Below are positions 1 to 5,814 of a stretch of 6,684 bases of DNA, in pieces. The stretch comes from an uncultured Prevotella sp. (GTDB taxonomy: Bacteria > Bacteroidota > Bacteroidia > Bacteroidales > Bacteroidaceae): NCBI GenBank assembly GCA_937906765.1, contig CALCUV010000290.1, positions 1 through 6,684 of the forward strand, read 5' to 3'. The position numbers and the translations under genes are program-made. The notes under the pieces were generated by a model. That model was given only the letters and a program-made list of their open reading frames with translations. It made no database searches and was not told where the DNA came from. The first letter of the stretch is position 1, and the number at the start of each line of letters is the position of its first letter.

Positions 1-1177
1 CTGTGTCACATGTGGCACCGCCAAGTTCGAGACAAGCACGCACAACTGATGACATGTTTTCTCTGCCACTCGCTACGGAACTGCGCTGACTGGTTGTCAC
101 AACAATCTTACCCTCCTGCTTGCGGATGCTAGCAAGGTTTGTTGAAGTTTCTACCAATCCCTCCATGTCTTGACTCATGGCGAAAACACCATTGTGAAGA
201 GCGTGGAGCGAAAGAAGCATGGGGCGCACAACGGCAGGAGAAATGCACGTTTCAGAAGCAGGTTCGCTGCTGAGTTCCCAAAGCATTGCGGGTTCGGTTT
301 GAGGATATTCCTCTTCTAAAGCAGCGCTATAAACGTTTAAGTCAATACGCACCTGTTCTTTCATTTTCATGGGTACAGCGCAAAGTGCCCAACCTTCGCG
401 AGGAATGGCATTGTGGAGACCGCCACTCTGAATGTCAATAAGGCGGAGGTCCATCTTTTCCATTTCATTGCAAAGGAAGCGCACGAGAAGCTTGTTGGCG
501 TTCGCGCGGTTCTTATTGATGTCATCGCCTGAGTGACCACCAGTGAGGTTTTTCACACCTACCTTGAAGCAGAAATAACCTGCGGGGAGGGCTTCCTCTG
601 TGAAGGCAAATTCGGCGTTGGTGCGTGCGCCGCCTGCGCAACTTACGAAAATCTGCCCTTCATCTTCAGAGTCGAGGTTGATGAGATAGTCGCCCGTAAC
701 AAAACCAGGTTCCAATCCCATTGCGCCAGTAAGGCCCGTTTCTTCGTCGCGAGTGAAAAGACATTCTAAAGGTCCGTGAGCTATGTCCGAAGCCTGAAGA
801 ATTGCCATTTGCATGGCCACACCGATACCGTCATCGGCGCCGAGCGTTGTGCCCTTTGCTTTCAACCATTCCCCATCGATATAGGTTTGAATGGCATCGT
901 TGTCAAAGTCAAAAACAGTGTCGTTGTTCTTTTCGCAAACCATGTCGAAGTGACTCTGGAGCACAACGGTCTTTCTGCCTTCCATGCCTGCCGTAGCGGG
1001 TTTCTTGATAAGCACATTGCCCGTCTTATCCACCAATGTTTCCAATCCAAGATTCTTGCCGAAATCTTGCAAGAAGGCAATCATCTTTTCCTCACGCTTA
1101 GAGGGGTGAGGCACTTGGCATATTGCTGAAAAACAATCAAAAACCGCTTTGGGTTGTAATATCGGATTCTCAGTCAT
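1..1177 (-). CDS. pepD: Aminoacyl-histidine dipeptidase (M20 family), 3' end cut by window edge
   Basis: Cytosolic di-zinc metallopeptidase of the PepD (carnosinase-like) family, which cleaves Xaa-His and other dipeptides. I translated the minus strand from the ATG at 1177-1175; the frame stays open for 392 codons to the left edge, about four-fifths of the usual ~485 residues. Family motifs are all in place: SHFDMV with metal ligand H76 and D78, LGADDGIG with bridging D115, RDEETGLTGA with general base E145 and ligand E146, LDSED with ligand D169, then FVSCAGG and the GGHSGDDI segment of the lid region. The last metal-binding histidine would lie beyond the edge. There is no signal peptide. 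The start is chosen because it gives the normal family N-terminus (a short lead into AVFDCFSAICQVPHPS). It diverges from the small membrane protein gene at 1269, with only 91 bp between the starts. Family assignment is firm; exact substrate range cannot be read from sequence. Confidence 0.94.
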   Translation of the reverse strand, partial: MTENPILQPKAVFDCFSAICQVPHPSKREEKMIAFLQDFGKNLGLETLVDKTGNVLIKKPATAGMEGRKTVVLQSHFDMVCEKNNDTVFDFDNDAIQTYIDGEWLKAKGTTLGADDGIGVAMQMAILQASDIAHGPLECLFTRDEETGLTGAMGLEPGFVTGDYLINLDSEDEGQIFVSCAGGARTNAEFAFTEEALPAGYFCFKVGVKNLTGGHSGDDINKNRANANKLLVRFLCNEMEKMDLRLIDIQSGGLHNAIPREGWALCAVPMKMKEQVRIDLNVYSAALEEEYPQTEPAMLWELSSEPASETCISPAVVRPMLLSLHALHNGVFAMSQDMEGLVETSTNLASIRKQEGKIVVTTSQRSSVASGRENMSSVVRACLELGGATCDT

Positions 1178-1230
1178 AAGTTGTATTCGTTAAAATATTT
1201 TAAAAATAAGGATATATGGATTATTCGTTT

Positions 1231-1238
1231 TACCTTTG
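1231..1238 (+). promoter_or_regulatory. Probable -7 box for the small membrane protein / OmpH-like operon
   Basis: TACCTTTG followed by CGGTCG matches TAnnTTTG and resembles the boxes before the M23 gene and tRNA-Thr. Transcription would start around 1243, leaving a leader of about 25 bases before the ATG at 1269. The -33 region (around 1207-1210) lacks a clear TTTG. This box also argues against the upstream TTG at 1236 as the translation start, since that would lie inside the promoter. Confidence 0.5.
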
Positions 1239-1254
1239 CGGTCGATTTTAGTCG

Positions 1255-1262
1255 CAAATATA
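1255..1262 (-). promoter_or_regulatory. Probable -7 box of the pepD promoter
   Basis: The minus strand reads TATATTTG followed by C, matching the Bacteroidota TAnnTTTG box. It would start transcription near 1250 and give a leader of about 70 bases before the pepD ATG. No TTTG -33 element sits 19-21 bases upstream, so the call is tentative. The box lies face to face with the plus-strand box at 1231-1238. Confidence 0.42.
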
Positions 1263-1268
1263 CAAAGA

Positions 1269-1475
1269 ATGTTTCAATTATTTCTCATCATCCTTGCAAT
1301 TATTGCTGCTGCCTTCTTGTTGCTGGCCATAAAGGTGCTAGTTGGCAAGAAATTTGTGCATACGCATATAGATGGTAATCGTCATTTAAATAAGAAGGGT
1401 ATTCATTGTGTGCAATCCATGGATCGCAAGATGCGCAAGGAGAATCCCAATCGTGTGAGTGAGCATTCCAAGTAA
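1269..1475 (+). CDS. Small single-pass membrane protein, 68 residues, function unknown
   Basis: The product starts with a hydrophobic segment (about residues 2-22, rich in Leu, Ile and Ala), followed by a basic VGKK stop-transfer-like patch and a polar tail of about 45 residues. This predicts one N-terminal membrane anchor with a small soluble part. The tail carries HIDGNRHLNKKGIHCVQSMD, which resembles from memory a motif (N-x-x-L-x-x-K-G-I-x-C-x-Q-S-x-D) in short Bacteroidales membrane proteins; I cannot verify this by search. The ATG at 1269 is preferred over an in-frame TTG at 1236, because the latter overlaps the promoter box and would put charged residues before the hydrophobic segment. 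The OmpH-like lipoprotein starts 44 bp downstream with no promoter or terminator visible between, so the two are probably co-transcribed. A single-pass envelope protein is the likely role; anything more specific would be guesswork. Confidence 0.75.
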   Translation: MFQLFLIILAIIAAAFLLLAIKVLVGKKFVHTHIDGNRHLNKKGIHCVQSMDRKMRKENPNRVSEHSK

Positions 1476-1519
1476 TCCTGATTGTGAAGCAAATATCAAT
1501 TTTATAATTCAAGATAACA

Positions 1520-2095
1520 ATGAACGCATTTTTTAAATTAATCGCTCTTGCAGTTTGTGTGTCATTTGTGGCATGTTCAAATGGCGAAGAAGTGAAAACA
1601 CAACCCGTTAATGATACAGTAGTGGCGCCTTCTATGACTGTGGCTTATGTAGATATGGATACGCTTCAGGCAAAGTATCAGTACTATATTGATGGTCGTC
1701 AGGAGTTTGAAAAGACGTATAATAGTTATCAAACAACGATGGCCCAGAAGGTGGCTTCGTGTCAAAACCAAGAGGCTGAGTTCCAGAAAAATTATCAGGA
1801 AGGTAAGTTTTTGAGTGAAACCGAAGTAAACAACGCTTATGCGAAACTCGTGAAGCAACGTGAGAACTTGGAGCGCTGGCAGGAAGAGCGTGCCAAGGAA
1901 ATTTCAGAGAAAGAGTTGGCGTTTAACAAGTCGTTGGAAGATAGCATTCATAATTTCTTGAATGACTATAACAAGGAAAAGAACTACACACTAATCTTGC
2001 CCCGAAGCGTTGTGTTGAACACCAATGCAGAACTCGATATCACGGCAGAAGTAGTGAAGGGGTTGAACGATCGTTATACAAAGGAAAAGAAATAA
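1520..2095 (+). CDS. OmpH/Skp-like envelope protein with a lipoprotein signal
   Basis: This 191-residue protein has a type II signal peptide: N-terminal K6, a hydrophobic core at residues 7-18 and a lipobox FVAC with the lipidated cysteine at C19. After a short linker, residues 40-190 look like an OmpH/Skp domain: a VAYVDMDTL strand, then a long charged helical hairpin rich in Gln, Glu and Lys (about residues 55-145, likely coiled coil), then the closing YTLILPRSVVL and LDITAEVVKGLN elements typical of the family. Skp is a trimeric periplasmic holdase for unfolded outer-membrane proteins. Enteric Skp is soluble, so lipid anchoring implies a membrane-tethered version. The residues after the cysteine (S-N-G-E-E) weakly recall the acidic export signal of Bacteroidota surface lipoproteins, but periplasmic facing is more likely. 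It is the last gene of a two-gene unit ended by the hairpin at 2156-2197. Family membership is fairly secure; chaperone activity is inferred. Confidence 0.85.
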   Translation: MNAFFKLIALAVCVSFVACSNGEEVKTQPVNDTVVAPSMTVAYVDMDTLQAKYQYYIDGRQEFEKTYNSYQTTMAQKVASCQNQEAEFQKNYQEGKFLSETEVNNAYAKLVKQRENLERWQEERAKEISEKELAFNKSLEDSIHNFLNDYNKEKNYTLILPRSVVLNTNAELDITAEVVKGLNDRYTKEKK

Positions 2096-2111
2096 GTAGT
2101 TTCTCGATTTA

Positions 2112-2138
2112 AGTTCAAGGGATTGTGGTTCTTGAACT
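2112..2138 (+). repeat. Small perfect inverted repeat before the terminator
   Basis: AGTTCAAG (2112-2119) and CTTGAACT (2131-2138) form a perfect 8-bp stem around an 11-base loop, directly after the OmpH-like gene. The same TTGAACT sequence recurs in the loop of the next hairpin at 2174-2180. It could be a 3' stabilising hairpin or part of an alternative fold. Confidence 0.55.
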
Positions 2139-2155
2139 ATCGATATTTATTTTAA

Positions 2156-2197
2156 AGAGTGGGCGCGTCAAATTTGAACTTTTGATGCGCCCACTCT
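2156..2197 (+). terminator. Strong hairpin terminator after the OmpH-like gene
   Basis: The 17-base arms 2156-2172 and 2181-2197 pair fully, apart from one G-T wobble, around an 8-base loop TTTGAACT. The GC-rich core is GTGGGCGC/GCGCCCAC. The downstream tract is only moderately T-rich (CATTTCTTG). It lies 60 bp after the stop codon and there is no other candidate terminator for the operon starting at 1269. Confidence 0.85.
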
Positions 2198-2556
2198 CAT
2201 TTCTTGTGGAGCGGAATGTGAGACGAATGCTTCTCTTTAAAAACCATATGGTTGTAGCGATGTGAAAATCGGGTAAAACTATATCTCAAAGAATCGTTCT
2301 TAAGTCTCAAACAATTTAAATTCTTTCTCATATAATTTTACGGATTTCTATTATAGTTTCGGGAAGAACTTTTAGGGGGAAATTTACTCCTTAAAATGAA
2401 CGCAGAATTGATTATCTTTTGTAAAGTTAAGGTATAAATAGTTATATTTTAAAGCTCTGGTTTGTAAGGTTCAGATTGCAGAATTTTAAGGGTTTCTTAA
2501 ATAGTTTTAAAATTGATAATCATATGTGTTAAATGTTTAAAAAAGGGGTGCGATTT
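2198..2556. other. AT-rich intergenic region with no gene found
   Basis: About 360 bp between the terminator and the M23 promoter. All frames are broken by stops. The longest ATG-led stretches I checked on the plus strand are about 12-13 codons and have no protein-like features. I saw no tRNA, no long inverted repeat and no further TAnnTTTG box on either strand. A small RNA or regulator-binding region is possible but nothing in the sequence demonstrates it. Confidence 0.6.
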
Positions 2557-2588
2557 TTTGTTTGTGCTAAGAGAAACTCGTAACTTTG
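2557..2588 (+). promoter_or_regulatory. Bacteroidota-type promoter of the M23 endopeptidase gene
   Basis: TTTG at 2557-2560 is followed after 20 bases by TAACTTTG at 2581-2588, matching the TTTG / TAnnTTTG layout of the Bacteroidota primary sigma factor. Transcription should begin near 2594, giving a leader of only about 15-20 bases before the ATG at 2611. The box continues as CGCTCG, similar to the other promoters here. Confidence 0.8.
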
Positions 2589-2610
2589 CGCTCGTTAAAC
2601 CCTTAATCAC

Positions 2611-3498
2611 ATGAAATTTACAAAAATCAAGCGTCTTTTAGTAGGAGTTTTCTCTTTTTCAGTAGCATGTACGGCGATGGCTCAGGATTTGATTGCAAAG
2701 CAGGCCCCCGTAGATGTTCAACTTCGTGCTGTTGACTCAATAGCAATGTTAAAAATGTTTGAAATCGAGAGAGGTTTTGACGCCATCAGTGATATTTATA
2801 AGACGTGGGATACTTCAAACACACACTGTTATTCACGTGCAGATATTCCAGATTCTTTAAAGATTGACCTTCGTGGTTTTAGCATGCCTACGACAAGTCG
2901 TCGTGTGACGAGCAATTTTGGTTATCGTCCTCGTTTCCGCCGTATGCATAAAGGTATTGACGTAAAGGTGCTTACTGGTGACACTATTTATGCCGCTTTT
3001 GATGGCGTTGTGCGCATCGTGCGTTTTGAAAGAAAAGGATATGGTCACTACGTTGTGTTGCGTCATGAAAATGGGTTGGAAACTTATTACGCTCACTTGT
3101 CAAAAACGCTTTGTAATGTTAATGAAGTAGTGAAATCGGGTCAACCGATTGGGTTGGGCGGTAACACAGGTAAATCTTTTGGTTCTCACCTCCACTTCGA
3201 AACCCGCGTGATGGGTGAGGCCATTAATCCCGCATTCCTTTTTGACTTTGCGAATCAAGACGTCACGGGCGACTTCTACGTGTTCCACAAGGCAAAGACC
3301 GATGTAAATTATACAGGTCCTGACACAAAGTCAAAGAAGAAAGCGGTTGCTTCATCAAAGCGCTACTACAAGGTGCGCAAGGGTGATAGTCTTTCACGCA
3401 TAGCGAGTTGCACGGGCTCGTCTGTCGCACAACTTTGTAAAATTAACCGCATTACGAAGAAGACAACGCTTCGACCCGGTCAGTTGTTACGTTATTAA
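2611..3498 (+). CDS. Secreted M23 peptidoglycan endopeptidase with C-terminal LysM domain
   Basis: Zinc peptidase of the LytM/M23 family, predicted to cut peptide cross-links of peptidoglycan in the periplasm. Residues 1-24 are a classical signal peptide (basic KIKR, hydrophobic core, cleavage after AMA). Residues 27-95 are a family-typical lead-in ending in SMPTTSRRVTSNFG. The catalytic domain covers about 97-213: zinc ligands H113 and D117 (HKGID) and H195 (HLHFE), with catalytic histidines H162 (YYAHLS) and H193. All key residues are present, so it should be active, unlike EnvC/NlpD-type activators. A Lys/Ser-rich linker (about 230-250) leads to one LysM domain at about 251-295 (YYKVRKGDSLSRIA, then LRPGQLL), which binds glycan chains. 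It is transcribed from its own promoter and followed by a hairpin, then by a GH25 muramidase, so peptide- and glycan-cleaving enzymes lie side by side. The cleaved bond and physiological role (growth, division or recycling) cannot be told from sequence. Confidence 0.93.
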   Translation: MKFTKIKRLLVGVFSFSVACTAMAQDLIAKQAPVDVQLRAVDSIAMLKMFEIERGFDAISDIYKTWDTSNTHCYSRADIPDSLKIDLRGFSMPTTSRRVTSNFGYRPRFRRMHKGIDVKVLTGDTIYAAFDGVVRIVRFERKGYGHYVVLRHENGLETYYAHLSKTLCNVNEVVKSGQPIGLGGNTGKSFGSHLHFETRVMGEAINPAFLFDFANQDVTGDFYVFHKAKTDVNYTGPDTKSKKKAVASSKRYYKVRKGDSLSRIASCTGSSVAQLCKINRITKKTTLRPGQLLRY

Positions 3499-3559
3499 TC
3501 CGAGTGAATATAAAACTTGCTAGATTTTATGTCTGTGACGTATAATCTTGCTTGAAATT

Positions 3560-3595
3560 AAGGGCGTGCCGAATCAGTTTTTGGCGCGCCTTTTA
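3560..3595 (+). terminator. Hairpin terminator between the M23 and GH25 genes
   Basis: Arms AAGGGCGTGCC (3560-3570) and GGCGCGCCTTT (3583-3593) pair over 11 bp with two G-T wobbles, around a 12-base loop and followed by a short T run. It begins 62 bp after the M23 stop and ends about 30 bp before the GH25 start. That leaves very little room for a separate GH25 promoter downstream, so it may be leaky or act as a leader element. Confidence 0.72.
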
Positions 3596-3623
3596 TGATT
3601 AAAGTTGTAGAATTATCGTAAAT

Positions 3624-4436
3624 ATGAGTCGCTATATATATATAATATTGTGTCTGGCGCTTTTAACGTCTTCTTTAGAGGTAGAGGCTCGCTCTAAGAA
3701 AAAGAAGAAGGTGACGCTTCAACCCGCTGCTAAGAATTCAACTCCAGAAGCGTTTCCCGTATTGTCAGTGGTGAAGACAGAGGTTTCTAGTGTCTCGGAA
3801 TTACCCGCACTCTCTTCAAATTTCTACGTATCTCGTCGCTATTTTGAGGGTATTGATGTGAGTCATTACCAAGGTGCGATAAATTGGAGGGCGGTGGCGG
3901 CAACTGGAGAAATCTGTTATGCCTACATGAAAGCCACAGAGGGAGAATCTTTGGTCGATCGCATGTATCGCAAGAATATTGTAGAGGCGCGAAGAGCAGG
4001 GTTGAAGGTGGGGAGTTATCATTTTTACCGCCCCAACATTAGTTGGAAAAAGCAAGTGGCAAACATGACGAGGAATGTGCGTGCACATGAGCAGGACTTG
4101 GCGCCTATTGTGGATATAGAAGTGCGTGGTAGGGTGAGTGATGAGAAGTTTATTCGCGATTTGAAGCAGTTTGTGCGTGCGGTTGAGGAGCATTATGGAT
4201 GCAAACCCTTGCTCTATACCTACCACAATTTCTATAACAAGCATCTTGTGAATCAATTCAGTGGTTATCACTGGATGATTGCGCGCTATCGCGAAGATGC
4301 GCCTACTTTGAACGACAATACGGAGTTTATCATGTGGCAATATACTGCGACTGGGGAACTTGAGGGCGTCAGAGGGGATGTTGATCGCAGTTGTGTGATG
4401 GATGGGTTCCGCTGGTATATGGTTGGGATGGAATAG
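3624..4436 (+). CDS. Secreted GH25 muramidase (lysozyme)
   Basis: Glycoside hydrolase family 25 enzyme, predicted to hydrolyse the MurNAc-GlcNAc linkage of peptidoglycan. Residues 1-22 form a signal peptide (YIYIILCLALLTSS core, cleavage around VEA), followed by a very basic patch K25-K29 and a low-complexity linker to about residue 72. The GH25 barrel spans about 75-265. Its motifs are intact: FEGIDVSHYQG with D78, YMKATEG, GSYHFYRP, the catalytic D-x-E pair D164/E166 in PIVDIEV, LLYTYHNFY, MWQYTATG, and the C-terminal VDRS with D254. Length (270) is normal for a single-domain secreted member with no binding module. The ATG at 3624 gives a complete signal peptide. I see no convincing promoter in the 28 bp after the upstream hairpin, so read-through from the M23 gene is possible. 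Phage lysins share this fold, but the signal peptide and lack of any phage neighbour favour a cellular enzyme. Confidence 0.92.
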   Translation: MSRYIYIILCLALLTSSLEVEARSKKKKKVTLQPAAKNSTPEAFPVLSVVKTEVSSVSELPALSSNFYVSRRYFEGIDVSHYQGAINWRAVAATGEICYAYMKATEGESLVDRMYRKNIVEARRAGLKVGSYHFYRPNISWKKQVANMTRNVRAHEQDLAPIVDIEVRGRVSDEKFIRDLKQFVRAVEEHYGCKPLLYTYHNFYNKHLVNQFSGYHWMIARYREDAPTLNDNTEFIMWQYTATGELEGVRGDVDRSCVMDGFRWYMVGME

Positions 4437-4563
4437 GGCGCTAATGGTCCCGCATTTTAACCAAAAAACTGCAGACTGATGCCCTGATTTTTGCCGATTT
4501 TTGAGGAAAATGGGGTGAAAATTGAGAAAAATGAAAAATATTTTGAATTTTTCTTGCAAAACC

Positions 4564-4594
4564 TTTGCTACTTCAAAATATAGTGCTACCTTTG
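4564..4594 (+). promoter_or_regulatory. Promoter of tRNA-Thr
   Basis: TTTG (4564-4567), a 19-base spacer and TACCTTTG (4587-4594) form a near-ideal Bacteroidota promoter. The start region forms a short dyad TTTGCACTCGCAAA (4591-4604). Transcription from about 4600 would leave a leader of some 70 bases ahead of the tRNA, with a possible CAAGAA/TTCTTG stem (4605-4610 with 4627-4632). Confidence 0.8.
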
Positions 4595-4670
4595 CACTCG
4601 CAAACAAGAAACAACAACATGCTTGCTTCTTGAAAGTGCGCAGGATAAAGGGATTTCCCTGAAACCTATT

Positions 4671-4744
4671 GCCTCTTTAGCTCAGTTGGCCAGAGCACGT
4701 GATTTGTAATCTCGGGGTCGTTGGTTCGAATCCGACAAGAGGCT
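4671..4744 (+). tRNA. tRNA-Thr, anticodon UGU
   Basis: Full cloverleaf of 74 bases. The acceptor stem is GCCTCTT with AAGAGGC, then TA at positions 8-9, D stem GCTC/GAGC, anticodon loop TTTGTAA (4703-4709) with TGT at 4705-4707, variable loop GGGTC, T stem GTTGG/CCGAC with one wobble and loop TTCGAAT, and discriminator T. CCA is not encoded. The middle pair of the anticodon stem is a T-T mismatch (4700 with 4712). It is transcribed alone from its own promoter and reads the ACA codon and possibly other ACN codons. Confidence 0.95.
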
Positions 4745-4751
4745 CAAAGAA

Positions 4752-4788
4752 AAGGATTGAAAACTTAGTTTTCAATCCTTATTTTTTT
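4752..4788 (+). terminator. Terminator of tRNA-Thr
   Basis: A perfect 13-bp stem (4752-4764 with 4768-4780) closes on TTA and is followed by A and seven T residues, a textbook intrinsic terminator starting eight bases after the tRNA. Its stem contains AAAGGATTGA, which also occurs in the minus-strand terminator after tRNA-Gly. Confidence 0.93.
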
Positions 4789-4839
4789 GTTTTTAATGTG
4801 GTTTCTTCTTGAGGTGCTTAGTTTTTAGGATAAATTGTT

Positions 4840-4847
4840 TATTTTTG
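4840..4847 (+). promoter_or_regulatory. Possible -7 box of the gph promoter
   Basis: TATTTTTG followed by C matches TAnnTTTG and lies between the tRNA-Thr terminator and the phosphatase gene, where a promoter is needed. There is no good TTTG at the -33 position (CTTA instead), so the promoter is probably weak. The leader would be about 40 bases. Confidence 0.45.
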
Positions 4848-4891
4848 CTGAAAATTAAAGGAGTGATGCGCTCTGATATTGGTCACACGAG

Positions 4892-5545
4892 ATGAAGAAA
4901 AAGTTAGTTATTTTTGATTTAGACGGAACGTTGTTGAACACAATAGCAGATCTTGCCGACAGTGCGAATTATGCGCTCGGTGTTTTGGGTTATCCTATTC
5001 ATGATACGGTGACAATTCGCTCGTATGTGGGGAATGGGATAAATAAATTATTGGAGCGCTCGTTGCCAGAGGGAGAAAAGACAGAGGAGAATGTGATGCG
5101 TATGCGCAGTGTGTTTATTCCGTATTATGATGCGCACAATGCGGATTTGAGTGCGCCTTACGATGGGGTTGCTGACTTGCTGACTCGATTGCAAAAGAAG
5201 GGGGTGATGCTCGCGGTGGCATCTAATAAATATCAAGCGGCAACTGAAAAATTAGTGGCGCATTATTTCCCGCAAATTAACTTTATTAAAGTGTTTGGAC
5301 AGCGCACAGACGTGCCCATAAAACCCAATCCGGCGGTGGTGGATGAGATTGTTGACGCAGCGGGAGTGATGAAGCAAGAGGTGCTTTACGTTGGGGATTC
5401 AGGGGTTGACTTGCAGACCGCGGTAAATGCAGGAGTCGATGCGGTGGGTGTGACTTGGGGATTTCGCCCAAAAGAAGAGTTGCAAAACTATCCTTCGCTC
5501 GCTTTAATAGATGTTGCAAGCGACTTGCTAAAGTATTTGGAATAG
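4892..5545 (+). CDS. gph: HAD-superfamily phosphatase, phosphoglycolate phosphatase type
   Basis: Cytosolic Mg-dependent phosphatase of the haloacid dehalogenase superfamily; the Gph subgroup hydrolyses 2-phosphoglycolate, for example that formed in DNA repair. The four HAD motifs are intact: DLDGTLLNT with nucleophile D9 and acid/base D11, S111 in AVASNK, K144 in PIKPNP, and GDSGVD with Mg ligands D169 and D173. Residues 18-85 form the helical cap (C1 type) with SANYALGVLGYP and VGNGI, both typical of Gph. At 217 residues it has the normal length. The ATG at 4892 is the first start after an in-frame stop at 4874. A nine-codon ORF with AAAGGAG before it overlaps this start (see findings). Related HAD phosphatases such as pyrophosphatase PpaX or beta-phosphoglucomutase share these motifs, so the substrate is less certain than the family. 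It ends at the bidirectional terminator at 5677-5708. Confidence 0.85.
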   Translation: MKKKLVIFDLDGTLLNTIADLADSANYALGVLGYPIHDTVTIRSYVGNGINKLLERSLPEGEKTEENVMRMRSVFIPYYDAHNADLSAPYDGVADLLTRLQKKGVMLAVASNKYQAATEKLVAHYFPQINFIKVFGQRTDVPIKPNPAVVDEIVDAAGVMKQEVLYVGDSGVDLQTAVNAGVDAVGVTWGFRPKEELQNYPSLALIDVASDLLKYLE

Positions 5546-5676
5546 CGTGTGAATTATTGGGGGTGGCATGTCAAATATAGAGAATAGCGCGCAAAAGGTT
5601 TGTTTTGCTTAGTTTTCTTGGTTGGATTGTTATGGTGAGTAATGCCCTTCGAATTCTATTACAAAGAAAAATAAAA

Positions 5677-5708
5677 AAGGTAGAAATTAGCGTGCTAATT
5701 TCTACCTT
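5677..5708. terminator. Bidirectional terminator between gph and tRNA-Arg
   Basis: Perfect inverted repeat with 15-base arms (5677-5691 and 5694-5708) and only GT between them; in practice a 14-bp stem with a CGTG loop. A-rich sequence precedes it and AATTTTT follows it. It can therefore end transcripts from gph on the plus strand and from tRNA-Arg on the minus strand, whose 3' end is only 15 bases away. Confidence 0.9.
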
Positions 5709-5723
5709 AATTTTTGCAATCTG

Positions 5724-5798
5724 TGATTCCGTTGGGGCTCGAACCCAAGACCCACGCCTTAGAAGGGCGTTGCTCTAATCCAACTGAGCTACGGAACC
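5724..5798 (-). tRNA. tRNA-Arg, anticodon UCU
   Basis: Cloverleaf of 75 bases on the minus strand. The acceptor stem GGTTCCG/CGGAATC has one G-T wobble, then TA, D stem GCTC/GAGC, anticodon stem ACGCC/GGCGT with loop CTTCTAA and anticodon TCT (plus-strand 5761-5763), T stem TTGGG/CCCAA with loop TTCGAGC, and discriminator A. CCA is not encoded. It reads AGA and AGG codons. It has its own promoter upstream and shares the hairpin terminator with gph. Confidence 0.96.
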
Positions 5799-5814
5799 GA
5801 ACCTTTTTGCGGTG

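Noticed and set aside
533..1129. Plus-strand open frames at 533-769, 776-1129 and 802-996
   Set aside because: They lie antisense to pepD, whose minus-strand frame shows all M20 motifs. Their translations have no recognisable domain.
1236..1268. Upstream TTG start for the small membrane protein
   Set aside because: The TTG lies inside the probable -7 box and would place charged residues before the membrane segment.
2396..2437. 13-codon ORF beginning ATGAACGCA, the same nine bases as the OmpH-like gene start
   Set aside because: The match ends after nine bases and no later similarity follows, so it is not a convincing gene remnant.
3816..4607. 263-residue minus-strand open frame
   Set aside because: It is antisense to the GH25 gene, which has intact catalytic motifs. 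The antisense product is His/Ile-rich without a domain pattern and runs into the tRNA-Thr promoter region.
4648..4660. AGGGA/TCCCT mini-hairpin in the tRNA-Thr leader
   Set aside because: Five pairs with a two- to three-base loop is likely chance; it could at most be a processing feature.
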